NCBI RefSeq assembly: GCF_948472415.1
Contig: NZ_OX419519.1
Span: 5,671,001-5,735,000 of the forward strand
Direction: 5' to 3'
Length of the DNA stretch: 64,000 nt
Origin: Kitasatospora fiedleri
Lineage (GTDB): Bacteria > Actinomycetota > Actinomycetes > Streptomycetales > Streptomycetaceae
Below the pieces are notes generated by a model. The model was given only the letters and a program-made list of their open reading frames with translations, did not search any database and had not been told where the DNA came from. The translations under genes and the position numbers were made by a program. This document shows, one piece after another, positions 7,633 through 16,588 of the stretch (positions are counted from its first letter, which is position 1; each line of letters begins with the position of its first letter).

Positions 7633-8655
7633 GTGGCGATCAAGGCCGAGTACATCTGGATCGACGGCACCAAGCCGACCGCCAAGCTCCGCTCCAAGAC
7701 CCGGGTGCTGCCGAACGCGGACAAGATCCCCACCTGGGGCTTCGACGGCTCGTCGACCAACCAGGCCGAGGGCCACGCCTCCGACCGCGTGCTGGAGCCG
7801 GTCAAGGTCGTCAAGGACCCGATCCGCGGCGGTGACAACATCCTCGTGCTGTGCGAGGTGCTGGAGATCGACGGCACCCCCCACGAGACCAACACCCGCG
7901 CCGCGCTGCGCGAGGTCGCCGAGCGCTACGCCTCCCAGGAGGCGATCTTCGGCATCGAGCAGGAGTACACCTTCTTCAAGGGCTCCCGCCCGCTCGGCTT
8001 CCCCGAGGGCGGCTACCCGGCCCCGCAGGGCGGCTACTACTGCGGCGTGGGTGCCGAGGAGGTCTTCGGCCGCGAGATCGTCGAGCTGCACCTCGACCGC
8101 TGCATCGACGCCGGCCTGGCGATCTGCGGCATCAACGCCGAGGTCATGCCCGGCCAGTGGGAGTTCCAGATCGGCCCGGTCGACGCGCTGACCGTCTCGG
8201 ACGACCTGTGGATCGCCCGCTACCTGCTCTACCGCACCTCCGAGGAGTTCGGCATCGACGCCACCCTCGACGCCAAGCCGGCCAGGGGCGACTGGAACGG
8301 CGCGGGCGCGCACACCAACTTCTCCACCAAGGCGATGCGCGAGGGCTACGACGCCATCATCACCGCCTGCGAGTCGCTCGGCGCCTCCCAGGAGAAGGTC
8401 CTGGAGCACGTCAACCAGTACGGTGACGACATCCAGTCCCGCCTGACCGGCAAGCACGAGACCGCCCCGTGGAACGTCTACTCCTACGGCGTGTCCAACC
8501 GCGGCGCCTCGGTCCGCATCCCGTGGCAGGTCGAGGTGGAGCAGAAGGGCTACATCGAGGACCGCCGCCCGAACGCGAACGTCGACCCGTACGTGGTCAC
8601 CCGCCTGCTGGTCAACACCTGCTGCGAGGCCCTGGAGAAGGCCGGCCAGGTCTGA
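7633..8655 (+). CDS. glnII: Glutamine synthetase type II
   Basis: 340 residues, the usual length for the eukaryote-like GSII of Streptomyces and rhizobia. It makes glutamine from glutamate, ammonia and ATP in the cytoplasm. The conserved start KAEYIWIDGT, the beta-grasp segment WGFDGSSTNQAEG, the glutamate-binding EQEYTFF, the ammonia-site segment PGQWEFQ and the NGAGAHTNFST loop are all visible. I start at GTG 7633, preceded by GAGG, because homologues begin at this point; the frame extends 40 codons upstream without similarity. A GlnR-like site lies upstream and a hairpin follows the stop. Unlike GlnA, GSII is not controlled by adenylylation. Confidence 0.96.
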   Translation: MAIKAEYIWIDGTKPTAKLRSKTRVLPNADKIPTWGFDGSSTNQAEGHASDRVLEPVKVVKDPIRGGDNILVLCEVLEIDGTPHETNTRAALREVAERYASQEAIFGIEQEYTFFKGSRPLGFPEGGYPAPQGGYYCGVGAEEVFGREIVELHLDRCIDAGLAICGINAEVMPGQWEFQIGPVDALTVSDDLWIARYLLYRTSEEFGIDATLDAKPARGDWNGAGAHTNFSTKAMREGYDAIITACESLGASQEKVLEHVNQYGDDIQSRLTGKHETAPWNVYSYGVSNRGASVRIPWQVEVEQKGYIEDRRPNANVDPYVVTRLLVNTCCEALEKAGQV

Positions 8656-8676
8656 CCCGCCCCGTACCGCACGACA

Positions 8677-8711
8677 GCGCCCGCCGGCCCCCGCGAGGGG
8701 ACGGCGGGCGC
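8677..8711 (+). terminator. Hairpin terminator of glnII
   Basis: Stem formed by 8677-8692 and 8697-8711, about 14 pairs with one mismatch and a GCGA loop, starting 21 bases after the glnII stop. Confidence 0.75.
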
Positions 8712-8712
8712 C

Positions 8713-8761
8713 GCCGCGTCCGGGGACGCCGCCGCGTCCGGGGGTGCTGCCGCGTCCGGGG
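8713..8761. repeat. Three direct repeats, 18-bp period
   Basis: The 13-mer GCCGCGTCCGGGG occurs at 8713, 8731 and 8749, exactly 18 bases apart, in the gap between the glnII terminator and the convergent GNAT gene. Confidence 0.85.
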
Positions 8762-8772
8762 GCTCCCGGGCG

Positions 8773-9534
8773 TCACATCCGGACGAAGCCGTGGGTGCGG
8801 CCGACCGTGACGAACCCGCGCCGGGCGTACCACCGCTGCGGCCAGTCCTCGGCGTCGGCGACCAGGAAGCGCAGGCCGTCGGGGGAGCGGTCGGCGGCCA
8901 GCCGCAGCGCGGTGGCCAGCACGGCGTCGGCCAGGCCGCGGCGCTGGCGGTCCTCGGCGGTGGCCAGGTCCTCGATCTGGGCGGTGCCCGCGGCGTCCTG
9001 GTACAGGTCGGCCCAGGAGCCGAACTCGCCGTCGGTGTCCCGGGCGGCCAGCGTCAGCACCCGCTCGGCGCCCCCGGCGCGGGCGGTGCGACGGTTCACC
9101 AACTGGGCGATCGACTCGTCCGCGGCCCACGGCAGCCAGCAGCGCCACTGCCGCTCCAGGGCCGGGGCCAACTCCTCCAGCCCGACCGGCCCGGCACCCC
9201 CGCCGGACGGCACCGACCCCCGGTGGACCATCACCACCTCGGTCTCGTGCCGGTACCCGGCCGCCGCCAGCCCGGGCGCGAGCGCCACCCCGGACGCGTC
9301 GTCGAACACCGAGATCCGCCGGTGCCCCAGGTGCCCCAACACCTCCTCGGCCAGCCCCGCCACGTCCACCCCGCTCGGCGGAGCGTCCAGCACCAGCTGG
9401 TTGTGCTCGTGCGAGTACCCGAACTCCTCGCTCAACACCCCGAACCCGCCCGGCAGTTCCACCACCTCGGCAGCCTGCCGCCGGGCGAACCCGCGACGGA
9501 ACTCCAGCGCGACCCGCAAGCTCTCCTCGACCAT
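8773..9534 (-). CDS. GNAT family N-acetyltransferase
   Basis: 253 residues. The C-terminal third has the acetyl-CoA fold: IEDLATAEDRQRRGLADAVL carries the pyrophosphate-loop R-x-x-G-L segment, and WYARRGFVTVG is the typical final beta strand. The N-terminal 120 residues are a degenerate second GNAT-like half. Substrate unknown. ATG at 9534 is chosen since the upstream frame is only R/P-rich. It is convergent with glnII and divergent from the M48 peptidase (197-base gap). Confidence 0.8.
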   Translation of the reverse strand: MVEESLRVALEFRRGFARRQAAEVVELPGGFGVLSEEFGYSHEHNQLVLDAPPSGVDVAGLAEEVLGHLGHRRISVFDDASGVALAPGLAAAGYRHETEVVMVHRGSVPSGGGAGPVGLEELAPALERQWRCWLPWAADESIAQLVNRRTARAGGAERVLTLAARDTDGEFGSWADLYQDAAGTAQIEDLATAEDRQRRGLADAVLATALRLAADRSPDGLRFLVADAEDWPQRWYARRGFVTVGRTHGFVRM

Positions 9535-9731
9535 CCGGCCATCGTAGGCCGCCCCCTCCACCCACCCCGAGCGGTCTCCCACCGGCCCGGGCCTCCGCCG
9601 GGAGCGGCGGTACGGCGGACGGGGCGAGCGCCGCCGGGCTGTGCGGTCCGGGTCGGCTGCGGTCTCCGGTCGGTGCACGGCCGGGCCGCGCACCCCCTCC
9701 CGAGGGGCGTCGCGGGCCCTAGGCTGGGCCC

Positions 9732-10892
9732 ATGACCGATACCGCGCCCGCTGATGCCGACTTCACCCCGGGGGAACTGGCCCGGGGGCGGGCGTTGCGT
9801 CGGGGTCGGTTGCCGTGGGCGCTGGGTGGGCAGGTGGCCGGGTTGGTGCTGAGCGTGGTGCTCGGTTTCACCTCGGCCGGGGCGGGGCTGGTGGGTGTGG
9901 TCGGTGGCTGGTTCGGGGGTGGCTGGGCGGCCGAGGTGCTGGCGGGGAGCGCGGCGCTGGTGCTGCTCGGCCGGGTGGTGGCCGTGCCGTTCTCGGCCCG
10001 GGTGCGGGCGGTGTCCGCCCGGTACGGGTTGGTCACGCAGGGGTGGGGCGGCTGGGCGGTGGACGTGGTGCGCGGCACGGCCGTCACGCTCGGGCTCTTC
10101 CTGCCGCTGGCCCTGGGGCTGTACGCGCTGATCGGCCGCTGGCCGGGCCGCTGGTGGGTGCCGGGGGCGGTCGGGGCGGCGCTGCTGGCCGTCGTGCTGT
10201 CCTTCCTGCACCCGCTGGTGCTGGAGCCGCTATTCAACCGGTTCACCCCGCTGCCCGAGGGCGAACTGCGCACCGCGCTGCTGGAGTTGGCCCGCCGCGA
10301 CGGCGTCGCGGTGCGCGAGGTGCTGGTCGCCGACGCCTCCCGTCGCACCACCGCGCTGAACGCGTACGTCTCCGGGTTCGGCCCGACCCGGCGGATCGTG
10401 GTGTACGACACCCTGCTGTCCACCGCCGAACCGCGCGAGATCGAACTGGTCGCCGCCCACGAGCTCGGCCACGTCAAGCACCGGGACGTCGCCACCGGCA
10501 CCGCCCTGGGCGCGCTCGGCGCGGCCGTCGTGGTGCCCGTGCTGGCCGCCCTGCTGGCCTGGCGTCCGCTGCTGGACGCGGCGGGCGCCGACCGCGCCCA
10601 GGACCCGCGCTCCCTCCCGCTGCTGGCCGCCCTGGCGGCCCTGCTCGGCGCGCTCAGCATCCCCGCGCAGTGCGCCGCCAGCCGCCGGATCGAGGCCCGC
10701 GCCGACCGGCACGCCCTCGAACTCACCCGCGACGCGGAGCAGTTCATCGCCATGCAGCGCCGCCTCGCGGTCGCCAACATCGCCGACCCGTACCCGCCCC
10801 GGGCGGTCGAGCTGCTGCTCGCCACCCACCCCGCCACCGGCCGCCGGATCGCCGCCGCCCGGGCCTGGCTCGCCCGCGAGGAGGCCCGGTGA
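9732..10892 (+). CDS. M48 family metallopeptidase (Ste24/HtpX-like), membrane
   Basis: 386 residues, integral membrane zinc protease. Several hydrophobic segments span residues 28-150, with further pairs around 255-310. Zinc site: H243-E-L-G-H247 (HExxH) with E321 in IEARADRHA as third ligand, the Ste24/CAAX protease 1 arrangement. In bacteria such enzymes take part in membrane protein quality control. The stop overlaps the next gene by four bases (GTGA), so it is translationally coupled to the HAD-like gene. ATG follows the stretch CTAGGCTGGGCCC with no clear ribosome site, so the mRNA may be leaderless. Confidence 0.9.
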   Translation: MTDTAPADADFTPGELARGRALRRGRLPWALGGQVAGLVLSVVLGFTSAGAGLVGVVGGWFGGGWAAEVLAGSAALVLLGRVVAVPFSARVRAVSARYGLVTQGWGGWAVDVVRGTAVTLGLFLPLALGLYALIGRWPGRWWVPGAVGAALLAVVLSFLHPLVLEPLFNRFTPLPEGELRTALLELARRDGVAVREVLVADASRRTTALNAYVSGFGPTRRIVVYDTLLSTAEPREIELVAAHELGHVKHRDVATGTALGALGAAVVVPVLAALLAWRPLLDAAGADRAQDPRSLPLLAALAALLGALSIPAQCAASRRIEARADRHALELTRDAEQFIAMQRRLAVANIADPYPPRAVELLLATHPATGRRIAAARAWLAREEAR

Positions 10893-11425
10893 CCCGCCCG
10901 CTGCTGCTGCTCGACGTCGACGGCCCGCTCGCCCCCTACGTCGGCCGCCCCTACCGCCGCCCCGAGGGCTACCTCACCCACCGCCTCCCGGTGCGCAGTT
11001 GGCGGGAGCGGCAGCGCGCCGCAGGCATCCGCACCCCCAAACCGCTGCGGGTCTGGCTGCACCCCGGACACGGCCCGGCGCTGCGCGCCCTGCCCTACGA
11101 ACTCGTCTGGGCCACCACCTGGAAGGACGAGGCCAACGAGCACCTCGCCCCGCTCCTCGGCCTGCCCGAACTCCCGTACGTCGACTGGCCGTCCATGCAC
11201 CACGGCGACCCCGACGGCCTGCACTGGAAGACCCGCCACCTGGTCGCCTGGGCGGCCGGCCGCCCCTTCGCCTGGGTGGACGACGAGATCGAACCGCAGG
11301 ACACCGCCTGGATCGCCGCCCACCACCCGGCCCCCGCGCTCACCCTGACCGTCGACCACCGGTGCGGTCTGCGCCCCGCCGACTTCGCCGCGCTCGCCGA
11401 CTGGGCCGAGGAGAACGGGAGTTGA
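10889..11425 (+). CDS. HAD-like hydrolase domain protein
   Basis: 178 residues starting at GTG within the stop of the M48 gene. The N-terminus LLLLDVDGPL has the HAD motif I aspartates D9 and D11, and ATTWKDEAN provides the motif II threonine position. FAWVDDEI fits the motif IV acidic pair. Members of this family are annotated as secreted or HAD proteins of unknown substrate in Streptomyces. No signal peptide is seen, so it should be cytoplasmic. Confidence 0.75.
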   Translation: MTRPLLLLDVDGPLAPYVGRPYRRPEGYLTHRLPVRSWRERQRAAGIRTPKPLRVWLHPGHGPALRALPYELVWATTWKDEANEHLAPLLGLPELPYVDWPSMHHGDPDGLHWKTRHLVAWAAGRPFAWVDDEIEPQDTAWIAAHHPAPALTLTVDHRCGLRPADFAALADWAEENGS

Positions 11426-12198
11426 GACTCGCCGCCCTGCACCGCCACCCGGTCAAGTCGCTGCTCGGCGAGGAGGTCGCCCGGGCCCGGATCGACGCGG
11501 GCGGCCTGGACGGCGACCGCCACTACGCCCTGCTCGACCTCACCGACGGCCGGATCGCCAGCGCCAAGGAGCCCCGCACCTGGCGCCGCCTGCTCACGCT
11601 GCGGGCCGAGACGGGGGACGGCGGGGTGCGGATCACCGGCCCCGACGGCGCCGCACTCGACGACGCGGCGATCTCCGCCCTGCTCGGCCGCCCCGTCCGG
11701 CTGATCGAGGAGCGCCCGCCCGGGGCGACGCTGCGCCGCTCCGTCCCCGAGCAGGTGCTCGCCGCCGGGATCGACGCCGAAGTCGAGTACACCGTGCAGG
11801 AGTTCGGCGGGGCGGCGGCGCCCGGCAGCTTCTTCGACTTCGCCCCGCTGCACCTGGTCACCACCGCGAGCCTGGCCGGCGCCCCCGCCGCCCGCTACCG
11901 CCCCAACCTGGTGATCGACCACGACGGCGGGCCGTACGCCGAGAACGCCTGGGTCGGCCGCGAACTCGCCGTCGGCCCCCGCCTGCGCCTGCGGGTCATC
12001 GCGACCACCCCGCGCTGCGCGATCCCCACCCTGGCCCACGGCGCCCTCCCCGCCGACCCGGAGGCGCTGCGCCGCCCCGCCCGGGAGAACCGGGTCCGGC
12101 CGCTGCCCGAACTGCCGCCGCTGCCCTGCCTGGGCGCCTACGCCCAGGTCGTCGTCCCGGGGACGGTGGCACCGGGGGACGCGGTCACGCTGCACTGA
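11422..12198 (+). CDS. MOSC domain protein, Moco sulfurase C-terminal type
   Basis: 258 residues, beginning at a TTG that overlaps the HAD stop. The N-terminal MOSC beta-barrel (LHRHPVKSLLGEEV...GLDGDRHYALLD) is typical, followed by the MOSC domain with the conserved cysteine in TPRCAIPT and the downstream RPLPELPPLPCLG. MOSC proteins carry sulfur on this cysteine or bind molybdenum cofactor, for example in N-hydroxylated base reduction. The alternative start is not obvious because the barrel begins at once, so TTG with coupling is the best choice. Confidence 0.85.
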   Translation: MRLAALHRHPVKSLLGEEVARARIDAGGLDGDRHYALLDLTDGRIASAKEPRTWRRLLTLRAETGDGGVRITGPDGAALDDAAISALLGRPVRLIEERPPGATLRRSVPEQVLAAGIDAEVEYTVQEFGGAAAPGSFFDFAPLHLVTTASLAGAPAARYRPNLVIDHDGGPYAENAWVGRELAVGPRLRLRVIATTPRCAIPTLAHGALPADPEALRRPARENRVRPLPELPPLPCLGAYAQVVVPGTVAPGDAVTLH

Positions 12199-12375
12199 GG
12201 GGGCGGCAAGTGCCGGGAGCTCGGCGGCCGTTCGGGCGGACGGCATGAACCGCCCGCCCCCGGGCACCCGAACCGGTACCAGCCGCCCGGCACCCCGCCG
12301 ACGGGGCGACCGGAGCGGAGGGCGGGTGCGCCGGGTGCGGCGGCCGGGACGTTCCGCTTCGAAAGGACAGATCGG

Positions 12376-12609
12376 ATGAGCAACCAGGTGATCTCCCCGC
12401 GCCGGGCGCTGCTGTGGCCCGTCTTCGTCTTCCTGGTGGTGTACGCCGTCTGGTTCGCCGTCTCGCTGGCCACCGGGCACTCGCTGGCCGCCGCGTTCTC
12501 GGCCCCGGTGCTGCTGCTCGGGCCGCTGATCGGCATCCTGGTGGCCCGCTACTACGGGGTGCGCAGGCGGGTGGCTAGCGCGCGGCGAGCGCGGCTCGCA
12601 GCGCGGTGA
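12376..12609 (+). CDS. Small two-helix membrane protein
   Basis: 77 residues. Two hydrophobic helices (about 13-33 and 36-57) flank a short turn, and the C-terminus is strongly basic (RRRVASARRARLAAR). GAAAGGACAG lies 8-15 bases before the ATG. No family recognised. Its last 35 bases overlap the 3' end of the convergent CobC-like gene, which is unusual but possible. It might be a shorter protein or not expressed. Confidence 0.55.
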   Translation: MSNQVISPRRALLWPVFVFLVVYAVWFAVSLATGHSLAAAFSAPVLLLGPLIGILVARYYGVRRRVASARRARLAAR

Positions 12610-13618
12610 GGAAGGCGTCGGTGGTGGCCGGGTCGCGGACGGCCAGGCGCAGCCAGTCCGGGCCGAGGCCCGGGAAGGTGTCGCCGCGCCGGACGGCGTA
12701 GCCCGCTTCGCGCAGGCGGGCGCGGACGGCGTCGGCGCCCGCCAGCCGGACCAGCACGAAGGACGCGGCCGGGGTGCCGTGGACGCGGACGCCGGGGAGC
12801 GCGGCCAGCCCGGCCAGCAGGTGCTCGCGGTGGGCGGCGGTGGTGCGCGCGGCGCGGTCCGCCTCGGCCAGGGCGGCCGGGCCGGAACAGAGTTCGGCGG
12901 CGGCCAGCGCGGGCGTGGAGACCGGCCAGAGCGGCTGCGCGGCGGCCAGTGCGGCCACCAGCGGGGCGGGGGCGAGCAGGTAGCCGATCCGCAGGCCGGC
13001 CAGGCCCCAGGTCTTGGTGAGGCTGCGCAGCACGACCACGTCGCCGGGCAGGTCGCGGACGGCGGCGAGGCTCTGCGGCTCGCCGGGGTCGGTGTCCATG
13101 AAGGCCTCGTCGACCACCAGGGTGCGGCCGGGCCGGGCCAGCGCGGCGAGGGCGGCGGCCGGGTGCAGGACGGAGGTGGGGTTGGTGGGGTTGCCGATCA
13201 CCACCAGGTCGGCGTCCTCGGGCACCGCGCCGGGCGGCAGCCGGAAGCCCTGCTCGGGCGTGAGCAGCACCCGGTGGACGGGGTGCCCGGCGTCCCGCAG
13301 CGCCGCCTCCGGCTCGGTGAACTGGGGGTGCACGACCACCGCGCGGCGCGGCCGCAGGACCCGGGCGAGCAGCACGAAGCCCTCGGCGGCGCCCGCGGTG
13401 AGCAGCACCTCCGCGGCGGGGCGGCCGTGCCGGGCGGCGACGGCGGCGCGGGCGGCGGTGCCGTCGGGGTAGGCGGCCAGGTCGCCGAGGGTCGCGGCGA
13501 GGCGGGCGCGCAGCCAGGCCGGCGGGGTGCCGGTGCGGACGTTGACGGCGAGGTCGACCAGCCCGGCGGCGCGCACTTCGGCGTCGCCGTGATGGCGCAG
13601 ATCGGGCTGCTGGTTCAC
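12575..13618 (-). CDS. CobC-like PLP-dependent enzyme (Rv2231c family)
   Basis: 347 residues, class I/II aminotransferase fold related to histidinol-phosphate aminotransferase and L-threonine-O-3-phosphate decarboxylase CobD. Visible: AYPDGTAARAAVAARHGR, the VIGNPTNPTSVL segment, the LVVDEAFMD aspartate, and the PLP lysine in SLTKTWGLAGLRIGYL. In actinomycetes these are annotated as CobC and assigned to aminopropanol arm synthesis of cobalamin, on weak evidence. The GTG at 13618 overlaps the stop of the CbiG-C gene by four bases, so the two are co-translated. It lies 12 kb from the main cobalamin operon. Confidence 0.82.
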   Translation of the reverse strand: MNQQPDLRHHGDAEVRAAGLVDLAVNVRTGTPPAWLRARLAATLGDLAAYPDGTAARAAVAARHGRPAAEVLLTAGAAEGFVLLARVLRPRRAVVVHPQFTEPEAALRDAGHPVHRVLLTPEQGFRLPPGAVPEDADLVVIGNPTNPTSVLHPAAALAALARPGRTLVVDEAFMDTDPGEPQSLAAVRDLPGDVVVLRSLTKTWGLAGLRIGYLLAPAPLVAALAAAQPLWPVSTPALAAAELCSGPAALAEADRAARTTAAHREHLLAGLAALPGVRVHGTPAASFVLVRLAGADAVRARLREAGYAVRRGDTFPGLGPDWLRLAVRDPATTDAFLTALRAALAAR

Positions 13619-14040
13619 CTGTTGTCCTCCTGGGGCGGTGCGGCGAGCGCGGCGGTGGCCGAGGCGGTGGCGGTGCGCGGGGCGAGCAGGCGTGCGCCGG
13701 GCCCGGCCGAGGCGAGCGCGGCGGCTTCGGCGACGCTGGGGGTGCCGACCGCGGCCGCGACCCGGGCGGAGCCGCCGGGCACCGGGACGGCGGCCAGCAC
13801 GGCGGCCGGGTGGCCGGTCAGCGGGACGCCCAACTCCCGTACGGCGGCCAGCAGTCCGGGCTCGTCGAGCTTGCCGTCCAGGGTGGCGGCCAGGGCGAGG
13901 TCGGTGCGGTCCAGGCCGAGGGCGGCCAGCGCCGCGTCGACGGTGCGCAGCAGGTCGGCGGCGGGGGTGCCGCGCCGCAGTCCGAGGCCGAGCACCAGCC
14001 GGGGGGCGCGCGCCGGGGGGTCGGGTGCGCCGTCCGCCAC
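13615..14040 (-). CDS. Cobalamin biosynthesis protein, CbiG C-terminal/CobE type
   Basis: 141 residues. LVLGLGLRRGTPAADLL at the start, LATLDGKLDEPGLLA in the middle and AAAVGTPSVAEAAAL near the end match the CbiG C-terminal/CobE family (PF01890), which helps open ring C during corrin ring contraction. I start at GTG 14040, which has GGAGG six bases ahead; a longer frame to an ATG at 14193 adds only an R-rich lead with no similarity. It is the first gene of a two-gene operon with the CobC-like enzyme. Confidence 0.82.
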   Translation of the reverse strand: MADGAPDPPARAPRLVLGLGLRRGTPAADLLRTVDAALAALGLDRTDLALAATLDGKLDEPGLLAAVRELGVPLTGHPAAVLAAVPVPGGSARVAAAVGTPSVAEAAALASAGPGARLLAPRTATASATAALAAPPQEDNR

Positions 14041-14307
14041 GCCCGGCCTCCCGTCCGTTCCGCTCCGTGCCGGCCGTCCGCCGGGCCGCCTGGAATCCCA
14101 CCATGTCGGTCCGAGCAGGGTCAATCGGGACAGGTGTGAGAAGCGTCGCCCGGTCGGCCGAAAAGCGTCGGCGCGGCGAAGTTGCTCAGCCAACCGTTCG
14201 CTTGTTCTTCATGTGTCAAAAGTCCCGGCGGCCATGGACGCCGCCCTAGCCTTTCGGGCGCTCCACCACCCCTGTCCGGCACCTTCCCGCCCCGGAGGAC
14301 CCCCGAG

Positions 14308-15195
14308 ATGTCCGCTCAGCTCAGCCGCCGCGCCAAGCGCCGCCTGACCGCGATCGGCAGCGCCGTCGCCCTCACCGCCGCCTCGTTCGGCCTGTGGGCC
14401 GCCACCGGCACCGCCGCCCAGGCCGCCGCGCTGCCCAGCCCCGACCACGTGATCGTGGTGGTGATGGAGAACCACGCCTACAGCCAGGTCGTCGGCAGCT
14501 CCAGCGCCCCGTACCTGAACAACACGATCAAGGCCGGCGGCGCCAGCCTGACCCAGTCCTACGGCCTGACCCACCCGTCGGAGCCCAACTACTACATGCT
14601 GTTCTCCGGCTCCAACCAGGGCCGCACGGACGACAGCTGCGTCGGCGTCGGCTCGAAGGGCGCGGCCAACCTGGCCTCCGAGCTGATCGCCGCGGGCAAG
14701 ACCTGGGGCTCGTACAACGAGACCCTGCCCAGCCAGGGCTCCACGGTCTGCTCCAGCGGCAAGTACGCGCAGAAGCACAACCCGTGGTTCGGCTTCTCCA
14801 ACGTGCCGACCAGCACCGCGTACACCTTCGCCCAGTTCCCCACCGACTACTCGACGCTGCCGAAGGTCTCCTTCGTGGTGCCGAACCTGTGCAGCGACAT
14901 GCACGACTGCTCGGTCTCCACCGGCGACACCTGGATCAAGAACAACCTCGGCGGGTACGCCAGCTGGGCCAAGACCCACAACAGCCTGCTGATCGTCACC
15001 TTCGACGAGGACAACAGCCTCTCCGGCAACCGCATCCCGACCCTGGTCTACGGCGAGCACGTCGTCGCCGGCTCCAGCACCTCCACCACCTACAACCACT
15101 ACAACGTGCTGCGCACCCTGGAGGACCTGGCGGGCCTGAGCACCCACGCCGGCAACGCCGCCTCCGCCACCGACATCACCGGCATCTGGAACTGA
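14308..15195 (+). CDS. Secreted phosphoesterase (PF04185 / alkaline-phosphatase superfamily)
   Basis: 295 residues. A signal peptide (about residues 1-37, basic start, ends AQAA) precedes the core that opens with HVIVVVMENHAY, the family hallmark where the asparagine helps bind metal. LTHPSEPNYYMLFSG places the nucleophile-region serine or threonine, and LLIVTFDEDN gives acidic metal ligands near the C-terminus. Relatives include acid phosphatase AcpA-type and phosphatidylinositol-phosphate phosphatases. GGAGG sits ahead of the ATG. The next gene, an MFS carrier, begins 6 bases after the stop, suggesting an operon. Confidence 0.87.
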   Translation: MSAQLSRRAKRRLTAIGSAVALTAASFGLWAATGTAAQAAALPSPDHVIVVVMENHAYSQVVGSSSAPYLNNTIKAGGASLTQSYGLTHPSEPNYYMLFSGSNQGRTDDSCVGVGSKGAANLASELIAAGKTWGSYNETLPSQGSTVCSSGKYAQKHNPWFGFSNVPTSTAYTFAQFPTDYSTLPKVSFVVPNLCSDMHDCSVSTGDTWIKNNLGGYASWAKTHNSLLIVTFDEDNSLSGNRIPTLVYGEHVVAGSSTSTTYNHYNVLRTLEDLAGLSTHAGNAASATDITGIWN

Positions 15196-15201
15196 CGCCC
15201 G

Positions 15202-16503
15202 ATGTACCTCGCGGACGCCCGCTCCACCAAGAGTGACCGCGCCGCGGCCGTCGTCCCGGGCACCCGCCCGGGGCGGCGCGCCGCCGTCCCCGGCACCGTG
15301 CTCGCGCTCGGCGCGGTCAGCCTGGTCACCGACGTCTCATCGGAGATGGTCAGCGCGGTCCTGCCGCTGTACGTGGTCACCGCGCTGGGCCTGTCCCCGC
15401 TCGGCTTCGGCCTGCTCGACGGCATCAACAACGGCGTCGGCGCGCTGGTCCGGCTGCTCGGCGGCCACTTCGCCGACCGCGGCGGACGCGGCCACAAGCT
15501 GGTCGCCGGGCTCGGCTACGGCCTGTCCGCGCTCTGCAAACCGCTGCTGCTGCTGGTCCACACCCTGCCGCTGATCGGCGCCGTGCTGGCGGTCGACCGC
15601 ACCGGCAAGGGCCTGCGCACCGCCCCGCGCGACGCGATGATCTCGCTGGCCACCGCGCCCGAGCACCGCGGCCGGGCGTTCGGCGTGCACCGCGCGATGG
15701 ACACCACCGGCGCGCTGATCGGCCCGCTGCTGGCCTTCGCGGTCCTGCGGATCGCCGACGACCGGGCCGAACGGTCCTCCTACGGCGCGGTGTTCACGGT
15801 CTCCGGCTGCGTCGCGGCGCTCGGCGTGCTGCTGCTGGTGCTGTTCGTCCCGGCCCGGCCCGCCCGGGACGGCCGGCCCGCCGCCGCCCCGACCGGGCCC
15901 CGGCCCACCCTGCGCGACGCGCTCGCCCTGCTGTCCCGGCCCGCGCTGCGCCGGCTCACCCTGGCCGCCGTGCTGCTCGGCCTCACCACCGTCAGCGACT
16001 CCTTCCTCTACCTGCTGCTCCAGCGCCAACTCGACCTGCCCGCGCACCTGTTCCCGCTGCTGCCGCTCGGCACCGCCGCGGTCTTCCTGCTGCTCGCCGT
16101 CCCGCTCGGCCTGGCCGCCGACCGGATCGGCCGCCGCACCCTGTTCCTGCTCGGCCACGCCGTCCTGCTCGGCGGCTACGCGGTGGTCCTCTCCCCGCTG
16201 CGCGGGCTGCCCGCCGCGGCGCTGGTCCTGCTGCTGCACGGCACCTTCTACGCCGCCACCGACGGCGTGCTGGCTGCCGCCACCGCCGCCACCGTCCCCG
16301 ACGACCGGCAGGGCGCCGGGCAGGCCCTGGTCGGCACCGGCCAGGCGCTGGCCCGCTTCACCTGCTCGCTGGCCTTCGGCGCCGCCTGGTCGGTCTGGGG
16401 CCCCCGCCCCGCCCTCGCCGTCACCGCGGCGGCCCTCGCCGCGACCGCCCTCGCCGCCACCCGGCTGCTGCGCCCCACCGCGGGCCCGGCCGACACCGCC
16501 TGA
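15202..16503 (+). CDS. Major facilitator superfamily transporter
   Basis: 433 residues with about 12 hydrophobic segments. The loop between helices 2 and 3 (GGHFADRGGRGHKLVAG) is the MFS motif A, and GLAADRIGRRTLFLLG is its copy in the second half. RTGKGLRTAPRDAMIS after helix 4 recalls the family of YfkF/LmrP-like or drug exporters. Substrate unknown. It starts 6 bases after the phosphoesterase gene and is followed by a propeller protein gene 86 bases on, all on one strand. Confidence 0.88.
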   Translation: MYLADARSTKSDRAAAVVPGTRPGRRAAVPGTVLALGAVSLVTDVSSEMVSAVLPLYVVTALGLSPLGFGLLDGINNGVGALVRLLGGHFADRGGRGHKLVAGLGYGLSALCKPLLLLVHTLPLIGAVLAVDRTGKGLRTAPRDAMISLATAPEHRGRAFGVHRAMDTTGALIGPLLAFAVLRIADDRAERSSYGAVFTVSGCVAALGVLLLVLFVPARPARDGRPAAAPTGPRPTLRDALALLSRPALRRLTLAAVLLGLTTVSDSFLYLLLQRQLDLPAHLFPLLPLGTAAVFLLLAVPLGLAADRIGRRTLFLLGHAVLLGGYAVVLSPLRGLPAAALVLLLHGTFYAATDGVLAAATAATVPDDRQGAGQALVGTGQALARFTCSLAFGAAWSVWGPRPALAVTAAALAATALAATRLLRPTAGPADTA

Positions 16504-16588
16504 CCGGCCGTCACCCGTACCGACCCCCGTACCGGCCCCGCACCGACCCGCCCCATACGCCCCGCATCCCCGCCCGGAGGGCACTGGC

